This document shows, in pieces, positions 6,209-12,453 of a stretch of 13,891 nucleotides of DNA (within the stretch, counting starts at the first letter, position 1; every line of letters begins with the position of its first letter). Source of the stretch: Chloroflexota bacterium (GTDB taxonomy: Bacteria; Chloroflexota; Anaerolineae; Anaerolineales; Anaerolineaceae); the NCBI GenBank assembly GCA_023406965.1, contig JAEXTI010000143.1:1-13891 (forward strand), in the 5' to 3' direction. The position numbers were made by a program, and so were the translations under genes. Under the pieces are notes generated by a model. The model was not told the origin of the DNA. It worked only from the letters and a program-made list of their open reading frames with translations, and did not search any database.

Positions 6209-6580
6209 TTGACCAAGTCACGCACGCAAAGTATGGTTGATCGTCTCCGCGAGCTGCAAGCATCCTCGCCGGACATTGAAGCTTCGGCAATCGTAAGTGT
6301 GGACGGCTTAACGATTGCTTCCGCACTCCCCCAGGGCGTTGAGGAAGACCGCGTTTCTGCGATGTCTGCCGCCATGCTCTCGTTGGGCGAACGCATTGCC
6401 AACGAACTGGGACGCGGTTCTTTGGACCAGGTTTACATCAAAGGCGAAAAGGGTTATGTTGTGCTCATGTCCGTTGGCGAAGAGGCGGTACTCACCGCTC
6501 TGGCCCGCGAGCAGGCAAAACTCGGCTTAATTTTCCTCGATATGCGCCGCGCAGCCGAAGATCTCACGAAGCTGATCTAA
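6209..6580 (+). CDS. Roadblock/LC7 domain protein
   Basis: 123 aa from a TTG start at 6209, chosen because AAAAGGAG (6194-6201) sits 7 nt upstream. An ATG at 6155 in the same frame lies upstream of that site and would add 18 unlike residues. The whole protein is one roadblock/LC7 fold: helix MVDRLRELQASSPDIEASAI, then VSVDGLTIASALP, EEDRVSAMSAAMLSLGERIA, and the strand pair DQVYIKGEKGYVVLM followed by AVLTALAREQAKLGLIFLDM. Members such as MglB form dimers and act on small Ras-like GTPases or as scaffolds. No MglA-type GTPase is in this window. It heads a four-gene operon with a V4R protein and a response regulator. Confidence 0.85.
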   Translation: MTKSRTQSMVDRLRELQASSPDIEASAIVSVDGLTIASALPQGVEEDRVSAMSAAMLSLGERIANELGRGSLDQVYIKGEKGYVVLMSVGEEAVLTALAREQAKLGLIFLDMRRAAEDLTKLI

Positions 6581-6595
6581 CAGGAAACGAAAACC

Positions 6596-7228
6596 ATGGA
6601 ACCTATCCCAAAGAGTGGCCTGTACTACCCCAATAAGATTGCCCGGCTGGCTCTCACCGCGTTGGAAGAGGTGATGGGGAAGAATGGCCTCAATGCCATT
6701 CTCAACCTGGCGGGGCTTGCCTATTTGATTGACAACTACCCGTCCGATAATCTGGATCGCAAATTTGACTTTGCCGATTTCTCGGCGCTCAACGGGGCTT
6801 TGGAAGAAATGTACGGCCCACGCGGCGGCCGCGGACTGGCGCTGCGCGCTGGGCGTGCCGTGTTCATGGAAGGCTTGCGCAACTTTGGCGCGCTGGCCGG
6901 CGCCGGCGACCTGGCTTTCAAGGTCCTGCCGCTTCCAGCCAAACTACGCATCGGCATCCCCGCCATGGCCAAAATCTTCTCTACCACCAGCGATCAACTG
7001 AGCACGGTGGCCGAGAAGGATGATCACTACCTGTATACCATCCATCGTTGCCCCTGCTGTCATGGACGCCACACCGATAAGGCGGCCTGCTTCATGGCAA
7101 CCGGTTTACTGCAAGAGGGGCTCAAGTGGGTCTCAGGCGGCAAAGAGTTCAGGGTAACGGAGACGACTTGCATTGCTGCAGGCGACCCGACCTGTGACTT
7201 TGCCATCTATAAAGAGCCGATCGCTTAG
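6596..7228 (+). CDS. V4R (4-vinyl reductase) domain protein, putative small-molecule sensor
   Basis: 210 aa. The C-terminal half matches the V4R fold, ending in the hallmark TTCIAAGDPTCDFAIYKEP with Cys192 and Cys200. More Cys and His lie in HRCPCCHGRH (150-159) and at Cys165, a likely metal site. V4R domains occur in BchJ-like proteins and as the effector-binding, zinc-containing domain of phenol and xylene regulators, where they bind small ligands. The N-terminal half (1-130, with an RGLALRAGRAVF segment) is alpha-helical in appearance and less informative. The ATG at 6596 is 15 bp after the roadblock stop, with AGGA 10 nt upstream. A chlorophyll-pathway role is unlikely because no bch genes are present; sensing for the adjacent response regulator is the inference. 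Confidence 0.8.
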   Translation: MEPIPKSGLYYPNKIARLALTALEEVMGKNGLNAILNLAGLAYLIDNYPSDNLDRKFDFADFSALNGALEEMYGPRGGRGLALRAGRAVFMEGLRNFGALAGAGDLAFKVLPLPAKLRIGIPAMAKIFSTTSDQLSTVAEKDDHYLYTIHRCPCCHGRHTDKAACFMATGLLQEGLKWVSGGKEFRVTETTCIAAGDPTCDFAIYKEPIA

Positions 7229-7249
7229 GCTGGCCCCAAAGGAAACCGC

Positions 7250-8104
7250 GTGGACGAAGCGAAACCGACGATTCTGGTTGTCGAGGACGATCTTGATATT
7301 GCGGATATGCTCAACGCATATTTCCGCGTACAAGGTTATGATGTTCTCACCGTGAACTGGGGCGAGGACGGCGTGCGCGCCGCCCAAACCAGTAACCCCG
7401 GCCTGGTCATTCTGGATATTCGCCTGCCGGATATCGACGGCTTCGAGGTTGCCCGACGTTTGCGCAGCAACCGCCGCACCAAAGAAATTCCGATCATCTT
7501 CCTGACCGAAAAGCGCGAGCGCAATGACCGCTTGCGCGGTTTGGAGCTTCAGGCCGACGACTACATTACCAAGCCCTTTGATATTCAGGAACTGCGCTTG
7601 CGCGTGCGCAACACCATGCAACGCTCCCGCCAGGGCTCGCTGACCAACCCGGTCACCGAGATGCCCGAAGGTAGCCTGGTGGATGAAACCCTGGCGGCTA
7701 ATCTTAAGCGCAATGATGTGGTCATGCAGGTGATTTCTCTGAAGAACCTGGACCGCTTCCGCGAAGTATACGGTTTTGTAGCCACCGATGACCTGCTGCG
7801 CGCGGTGTCGTTGATGATCCGCGATGCGCTCCGCGACCTGGGCACGGGGGAAGAATTTGTAGGGCACATCACCAATAGTGATTTTGTCATCATCATTCGC
7901 CCCGCCCAGGCTGCCGCTTTGAAAGACCGCATCAATAAGCGCCTCGAGCAGTCTTTTGATTACTTTTACTCGGATCAAGATCGCGAGATGGGCACTTTCC
8001 GCAACCGCCGCCTTTCTCTGACCATCAATGAGGTGGTCCCTGGGGCTGGGAAATTTGCCGACGCGGCTCAATTGAGAGAGGCGCTGGAACACTACTGTCA
8101 TTAA
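7250..8104 (+). CDS. Response regulator: receiver domain plus degenerate GGDEF domain
   Basis: 284 aa from GTG at 7250, with AAAGGA 6 nt upstream. Residues 6-122 are a complete receiver domain: acidic pair E12/D13, phospho-acceptor Asp56 in VILDIRLPD, Thr86 and Lys108 in ITKPF. Residues about 150-284 keep the outline of a GGDEF domain (ISLKNLDRFREVYGF near 162-176, DDLLRAV, then GHITNSDFVIII at 205-216). The signature loop reads TNSDF in place of GGDEF, so cyclic-di-GMP synthesis is unlikely. The domain may instead bind a nucleotide or a partner protein. It sits 21 bp after the V4R gene in the same operon, so phosphorylation could link this regulator to the roadblock and V4R proteins. No kinase is in the operon; the receiver-GAF-kinase at 12454 is elsewhere. 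Confidence 0.87.
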   Translation: MDEAKPTILVVEDDLDIADMLNAYFRVQGYDVLTVNWGEDGVRAAQTSNPGLVILDIRLPDIDGFEVARRLRSNRRTKEIPIIFLTEKRERNDRLRGLELQADDYITKPFDIQELRLRVRNTMQRSRQGSLTNPVTEMPEGSLVDETLAANLKRNDVVMQVISLKNLDRFREVYGFVATDDLLRAVSLMIRDALRDLGTGEEFVGHITNSDFVIIIRPAQAAALKDRINKRLEQSFDYFYSDQDREMGTFRNRRLSLTINEVVPGAGKFADAAQLREALEHYCH

Positions 8105-8130
8105 TCCCGCCCAAGAAAGGGTTGCCCGGT

Positions 8131-8856
8131 GTGAATGTAACCATTGTTATTCCAACTTATAACGAAGCGGAGAACCTCCCCAAACTGGTCTCCGCTTTAT
8201 TTGCGCTTCCAATCCCCAGCTTGCGCTTGCTGGTGGTGGATGACAACAGCCCGGATGGGACCGGAGATCTGGCCGAGGAGCTGAACAAGCAGCACGATCA
8301 TCGGGTTGGCGTGATGCACCGCGCTGGAAAGATGGGCCTGGGCACGGCTTACATTCAGGGCTTTCAACGCTGCCTGGAAGAAGGCGCCGAAGCCATTATG
8401 CAAATGGACGCCGATTTTTCTCACCCGGTGGAAAAAATCCCCGAGTTGATTGACACCTTGCAGCACTGCGACTTTGCTATCGGCTCGCGTTATGTGCCGG
8501 GGGGGAAATTGGACGAACGCTGGCCTGCCTGGCGCAAGGGACTTTCGGCCTGGGGTAATTTCTATGCGCGCACCATTCTGGGCATGTCCATCCGCGACGT
8601 GACCGGCGGGTTCAAGCTGTGGCGAGCCGCCACCTTGCGGGCCATGCCCCTCGAACGCATCAAATCCAACGGCTACGTTTTCCAGGTAGAGATGAACTAT
8701 GTGGCCACGCGCCTGGGGTTCAAGTCCACCGAGATCCCCATCTATTTTGCCGACCGGCGCTGGGGCCATTCAAAGATGAATTTCCGCATTCAGGTAGAAG
8801 CCGCCGTGCGCGTCTGGCAGCTTCCGGGAATGTACCGAGACTTAAAAGAGGGATAA
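8131..8856 (+). CDS. Family 2 glycosyltransferase, polyprenol/dolichol-phosphate mannosyltransferase-like
   Basis: 241 aa, GT-A fold, single catalytic domain without a C-terminal membrane part, the size of DPM1. Motifs: VTIVIPTYNEAENLPKLV (3-20), VVDDNSPDGT (35-44), MDADFSH (92-98) with the metal-binding Asp residues, GSRYVPGG, DVTGGFKLWRA and ADRRWGHSKMN. Such enzymes load a hexose from GDP or UDP-sugar onto polyprenyl phosphate at the membrane for later glycosylation. I choose GTG at 8131, with AAAGG 10 nt upstream. A TTG at 8122 in frame would be only 1 nt from that ribosome site. It follows the response regulator by 26 bp and ends at a strong terminator, so it is the last gene of the operon. 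The sugar is not determined. Confidence 0.87.
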   Translation: MNVTIVIPTYNEAENLPKLVSALFALPIPSLRLLVVDDNSPDGTGDLAEELNKQHDHRVGVMHRAGKMGLGTAYIQGFQRCLEEGAEAIMQMDADFSHPVEKIPELIDTLQHCDFAIGSRYVPGGKLDERWPAWRKGLSAWGNFYARTILGMSIRDVTGGFKLWRAATLRAMPLERIKSNGYVFQVEMNYVATRLGFKSTEIPIYFADRRWGHSKMNFRIQVEAAVRVWQLPGMYRDLKEG

Positions 8857-8913
8857 CGCATCAAAAAAATACAGCTCGCGCTTCGCGCGAGCTGTATTTT
8901 TTTGATGCGTTAT
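8853..8913. terminator. Bidirectional intrinsic terminator, 29-bp perfect stem
   Basis: Bases 8853-8881 pair without a mismatch with 8885-8913 around the 3-nt loop TTC. The core is GCTCGCGC/GCGCGAGC, flanked by A7 (8863-8869) on one side and T7 (8897-8903) on the other, so either strand's transcript has a GC hairpin followed by a U tract. It includes the glycosyltransferase stop codon and ends 3 bp before the stop of the convergent eRF1-like gene. Its position between two convergent operons fits termination of both. Confidence 0.9.
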
Positions 8914-8916
8914 TGG

Positions 8917-10014
8917 CTAATAGCGCAGCATGGCGCCGATGTTGCCAAATTTTTGCATCACCTCGGTCTGATGCACCACAATCACCTCACCGCCGGTACG
9001 CATCACTGCGCCTACCGCCAGATCGACTACATCGAACACCTTCTGGTATTCTAACTCGCGCCCATCACCTTGCGGGACGGCCATCATCAGCGTTCCGTTT
9101 TCTTTGTGCCTGAATCCAACCTTGCGGAAGCCTTCGGCCAGAACCAGGTGCTGCACGCGACCCTCGTTCACCGCGTCCAGAACTGCGGCCAACCCCACTA
9201 CGGCGCCGCTGCCCTTGGCCGCCTGGGTCTCCAGGCGTTCAAGCAGCTCGGCCTCCATGTGCGCTTCGGCTTCCATGCCAATTTGCATGGCTTTTTCCAG
9301 AACCTCGGTGTGCTTTGAAGTCATCGCCAGGGGGAAGGTTCCTACGATCAGGCTTTGCCAGGATTTGGGCAAGTAGTTCCTGAACAGGTTAATATTATCG
9401 TCGGTGCCCCCGATCAAGATCCGGCGGATGTGCTTGTCTTCAAAGAAGTGAACGGCGAACCCGGCTGAATCGCGCATGTTGCGCTCGATTTGTTCTTCCA
9501 TGGCCCGGGTGCGTCCGGCCACGCCGCCCATGCGCCCCGGCACCGTGGACGCGCCGCCGCGTTTGGTGTGTTTTACCTCCTCGCCAACCACGCCTTCTTG
9601 TTCAACTAATGAACCAAGATGAAAATGGAACACGCGGGCGCCCTGTTTATCGACCAGGATCACCCCGTAGCCACCGTAATTGTCCAGCAAATCTGCCAGG
9701 ATTTTGACGCTGGGACGGTCGCCGATGTGGAGCAAATTCCGCACAGGCACGGGCAGGGAAAAGACCCGCAGGAATCCCTCTTGCGCACAGGAAAACAAAG
9801 CCACCCCGCGTCCCGACCAATTAAATTCATGGTCCAGGTAGCGCTGGATGGCTTCTACATCCTGGGGCAGGTTGATGTCCTTCAGCATGCTGCGCACACG
9901 CAGTTTATGGGTATCTGCATTCCCTTGGGTTGGATCGATGTTCAGATAAAGGCTGAGCACCGGAGCCTGAGCTCGGAATTCCACCAGCTCCCGCAAGTCA
10001 TGTTCGGCAAACAT
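8917..10014 (-). CDS. Bacterial eRF1-like (baeRF / Vms1-like) protein
   Basis: 365 aa. Starts FAEHDLRELVEFRAQAPVLSLYLNID, the usual opening of the bacterial archaeo-eukaryotic release-factor family. The middle (about 113-200) resembles eRF1 domain 2, with GVILVDKQGARVFHFHLG and then KRGGAS at 151-156. The C-terminal part (about 280-365), LVLAEGFRKVGFR and DLAVGAVMRTGGEVIVV, resembles the eL30-like domain 3. Relatives (eRF1, Pelota, Vms1) act on peptidyl-tRNA in the ribosome. If KRGGAS corresponds to the GRGGQS loop of eRF1, the catalytic Gln is Ala here. The ATG at 10014 has a perfect AGGAGG about 6 nt upstream. It lies 83 bp downstream of the HtrA-like gene, same strand. Ribosome rescue is an inference. 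Confidence 0.8.
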   Translation of the reverse strand: MFAEHDLRELVEFRAQAPVLSLYLNIDPTQGNADTHKLRVRSMLKDINLPQDVEAIQRYLDHEFNWSGRGVALFSCAQEGFLRVFSLPVPVRNLLHIGDRPSVKILADLLDNYGGYGVILVDKQGARVFHFHLGSLVEQEGVVGEEVKHTKRGGASTVPGRMGGVAGRTRAMEEQIERNMRDSAGFAVHFFEDKHIRRILIGGTDDNINLFRNYLPKSWQSLIVGTFPLAMTSKHTEVLEKAMQIGMEAEAHMEAELLERLETQAAKGSGAVVGLAAVLDAVNEGRVQHLVLAEGFRKVGFRHKENGTLMMAVPQGDGRELEYQKVFDVVDLAVGAVMRTGGEVIVVHQTEVMQKFGNIGAMLRY

Positions 10015-10097
10015 GGCAACCTCCTGGTTGTATTGGACGGCGGTACCGGGGACATCTTTTCCCCAGCCCGTCGTCTTGTTGATCCGTTATCACGCCT

Positions 10098-11270
10098 TTA
10101 GGGGCGCTTTGCCAATGTGACGGTCACCTCCTTTTGTTCTCCATCGCGCAAAATTGTCATAACCACCTGATCACCAGGGCCTTTGTTGACCATCAAATAG
10201 GTGAGCAGGTCGCCAAACACTTTCACCGGCTGCCCATCAATGGCGATGATCAAGTCGCCGCCAGCGGGCAAGCCCGTAATACCCGAATCGGTGGATCCAC
10301 CGCGCAAACCGGCTTCTTCTGCCGGGCTGTTGGGACGCACGCTGATAATATACGCCCCGGTGGATTGCGGCAGGCCCAGGGACTCCTGCTCCAGCAGGCT
10401 AATATCTTCACGGCTGGTCACACCCAGGTAGGGGTAATCATACTTGCCTGTGCGGATCAGTTCCGGCACCACCCGCTTGACAATATCCACGTTGACGGCG
10501 AAGCCCACGCCGCTGTTGGCCGGCTCGCCCAGAGCGGTGGACGATTCGGTGGCGATGGCCCGGTTGATGCCGACAACCTCGCCGTTGAGGTTGAGCAGCG
10601 GACCACCGCTATTGCCGGGGTTGATGGCGGCATCGGTTTGGATGACCGCCCCCGCCGAGAAGACTCCTCCGTCAGGCGTGGAGCGCATCGAGTCCAGGGT
10701 GCGGCCTTTGGCTGAGACAATCCCGGTGGTCATGGTGCCCGTCAACCCAAACGGGTTGCCGATAGCAACCACCGTCTGCCCAATGCGCACATCCTCGCCG
10801 CTGCCTAGAGGAAGCGGCACAAGGTACTGCGAGTCAACATCCACTTTTACCACGGCAATGTCCGAGTCGGGGTCTGTGCCAACCACCTCACCGCGCACCT
10901 TCAACCCAGAAGGAAAGTCCACTTCCAAATCGGTGGCGCCTTCCACAACATGGAAGTTGGTGATGATGTGCCCCAACTGATCATAGACAAAGCCGGTGCC
11001 TGAAGCGCCGCCTGCCTCGGTGGCGATCTCAATGGCGACCACGCCCGGGTTGACCCGTTCATACAAGCCGACCAGGAGAGTTTCCTGCTCGGCCAAATCG
11101 GGCACGGAACCATCGACGGGCACCTGGGGGATCATTGGAACCTGCACGGCAGGCGGCAATGGGGTGGGGTCATTGTCTTGACCTAAATCGGGCAGGGGGC
11201 TCATCCGGCAAGCCAGCGCGCTAAACGCTAATACGACGATCAAAACAGATAAAGGGAATATCCGTTTCAT
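10098..11270 (-). CDS. HtrA/DegP-like serine protease with PDZ domain
   Basis: 390 aa. An N-terminal hydrophobic segment ending SALAC (Cys21) suggests a lipoprotein or a membrane-anchored export signal; the -3 position is Ala, so the lipobox is imperfect. A Pro-rich linker (25-57) leads to the trypsin-like domain with the full triad: His107 in TNFHVVEG, Asp137 in DSDIAVVKV and Ser221 in INPGNSGGPLLN. A single PDZ domain follows (about 290-388: GAYIISVRPNSPAEEAGLRG, then GDLIIAIDGQPV). Such proteases degrade or refold damaged proteins outside the cytoplasmic membrane. One PDZ domain fits DegS or HhoA types more than DegP, which has two. AAAGGA lies 6 nt before the ATG. The gene is 30 bp behind the DnaJ-like gene on the same strand, so the two are likely co-transcribed. 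Confidence 0.92.
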   Translation of the reverse strand: MKRIFPLSVLIVVLAFSALACRMSPLPDLGQDNDPTPLPPAVQVPMIPQVPVDGSVPDLAEQETLLVGLYERVNPGVVAIEIATEAGGASGTGFVYDQLGHIITNFHVVEGATDLEVDFPSGLKVRGEVVGTDPDSDIAVVKVDVDSQYLVPLPLGSGEDVRIGQTVVAIGNPFGLTGTMTTGIVSAKGRTLDSMRSTPDGGVFSAGAVIQTDAAINPGNSGGPLLNLNGEVVGINRAIATESSTALGEPANSGVGFAVNVDIVKRVVPELIRTGKYDYPYLGVTSREDISLLEQESLGLPQSTGAYIISVRPNSPAEEAGLRGGSTDSGITGLPAGGDLIIAIDGQPVKVFGDLLTYLMVNKGPGDQVVMTILRDGEQKEVTVTLAKRP

Positions 11271-11300
11271 TGTGATCCTTTCTTATAATAACGGTAATCG

Positions 11301-12248
11301 TTACCGGGTGTGCGCCAGCTTTTCAAACTGGGCGCGTTGTTCCGCGCTCAACTGGCGCGGTAGCTGCACGCGGGCGCGAGCATACAGATCGCCGCGCGTG
11401 CCATTACTCGAGCGAAGTTTGGGCATTCCTCGCCCTCCCAGGCGGAAGGTCTGCCCGGGCTGTGTGCCGGATGGGATAGTCAATACTACCGGCCCGTCCA
11501 GGGTGTGAATGCGTGCTTCGCCGCCCAAAACGGCGGTGAACAAGTCCAGGTCGAAATCGGTGTACAGGTCACTGCCCTTGCGCTCAAAACGCGGATCGGG
11601 CGTCACCTCCACCACCAGGTAGATGTCGGCGGGTGTGCCGCCCTGGGGCGAGGCTGCCGCGCCTTTCATGCGCACTTTGGAGCCGGTCTCTGCTCCGGCG
11701 GGGATTTTGACTTGCAGGCGTTTTCCGTTCACCATGAGCAGGCGCTCTGCACCCCGGTAAGCCTCTTCCAGCGTGATCTGCACCGGCTGTTCGATGGGGC
11801 GCTGGCGAGCCGCCTGAGGGCGTTGCGCCGAGCGCGCGCTCTGTCCGCCAACACCGCCCATTCCGCCAAAAATGGATTGGAAGAAATCGGAGAATCCGCC
11901 CATCCCGCCAAACAGGTCTTCCAGGTTGCCGGTGTGATAGGTGTAGCCCCCGCCACCGCGGGGCTGGGTGGTGGTCCAATCGGCCCAGTTGAAGCCGCCC
12001 GGCGCGCCGCCGCTCTGCTGCCAACTTGAATAGGACTCGCCCAGTTGGTCATATCGAGCGCGTTTTTGCGGGTCGCCGAGCACTTCGTTGGCTTCGTTCA
12101 GATCTTTGAAGTGTTCTTCGGACGCTTTGTCGCCAGGATTGCGATCCGGGTGGTACTTGAACGCCAACTTGCGGAAGGCTTTTTTGATATCCTCCTGCGA
12201 GGCGTTGCGTTCTACGCCCAGAATCTTATAGTAATCTTTGTACTCCAT
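11301..12248 (-). CDS. DnaJ-family co-chaperone, CbpA-like (no zinc finger)
   Basis: 315 aa. J domain at 1-70 with HPD at 33-35, which stimulates DnaK ATPase. A Gly/Phe/Gln-rich linker follows (about 74-150, for example [12 protein letters not shown]). Two beta-sandwich substrate-binding domains then lie at about 153-315 ([61 protein letters not shown]). There are no CxxCxGxG repeats, so this is the CbpA type and not the zinc-finger DnaJ. No Shine-Dalgarno sequence precedes the ATG at 12248; a -10-like TAGAAT sits 7 nt upstream, so it is probably leaderless. It is the first gene of the cluster with the HtrA-like protease and the eRF1-like protein. No dnaK or grpE is nearby. Confidence 0.93.
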   Translation of the reverse strand: MEYKDYYKILGVERNASQEDIKKAFRKLAFKYHPDRNPGDKASEEHFKDLNEANEVLGDPQKRARYDQLGESYSSWQQSGGAPGGFNWADWTTTQPRGGGGYTYHTGNLEDLFGGMGGFSDFFQSIFGGMGGVGGQSARSAQRPQAARQRPIEQPVQITLEEAYRGAERLLMVNGKRLQVKIPAGAETGSKVRMKGAAASPQGGTPADIYLVVEVTPDPRFERKGSDLYTDFDLDLFTAVLGGEARIHTLDGPVVLTIPSGTQPGQTFRLGGRGMPKLRSSNGTRGDLYARARVQLPRQLSAEQRAQFEKLAHTR

Positions 12249-12285
12249 ATATATGATTCTATGCTCAGGCGGGGAGCAGAGTCAA
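12249..12285 (-). promoter_or_regulatory. Promoter of the dnaJ-like gene, leaderless arrangement
   Basis: On the minus strand TTGACT (12280-12285, five of six consensus) is followed by 18 bp and TAGAAT (12256-12261), then 7 nt and the ATG. The expected transcription start falls on or next to the A of the ATG, and no ribosome site is present. Just upstream of the -35, TCTTATG occurs twice 11 bp apart (12302-12308 and 12313-12319), a possible binding site on one face of the helix. No CIRCE element is visible. Confidence 0.6.
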
Positions 12286-12437
12286 GTGGTAAGAGCAGTA
12301 TTCTTATGCAACTCTTATGATAGCTGCTCAGAAGGTGGGGAACTACTACGGCAATGCCTGGAGAACCTTCAGGTAGGAGAAAATTGTTTACAGTTTCCTT
12401 AATTTCTCCCCTTCGCCACCCACTTTTCCTTTATCCA

Positions 12438-12453
12438 TGCTATCATTAAACTC
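12438..12453 (+). promoter_or_regulatory. Extended -10 promoter of the receiver-GAF-kinase gene, leaderless arrangement
   Basis: TGCTATCAT (12438-12446) is an extended -10 element, and the ATG follows after 7 nt. There is no Shine-Dalgarno sequence and no good -35, which fits an extended -10 promoter. Transcription would begin at or beside the ATG. Confidence 0.5.

Noticed and set aside
7133..8101. 322-aa minus-strand open frame
   Set aside because: It is a shadow of the response regulator gene, which has a complete receiver motif set and a ribosome site on the plus strand.
11290..11304. CGGTAA-TCG-TTACCG palindrome between the dnaJ-like and htrA-like genes, as an operator or terminator
   Set aside because: Only 6-bp arms, it overlaps the stop codon, it has no T tract, and no -10/-35 pair surrounds it. 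Not enough to call a site.
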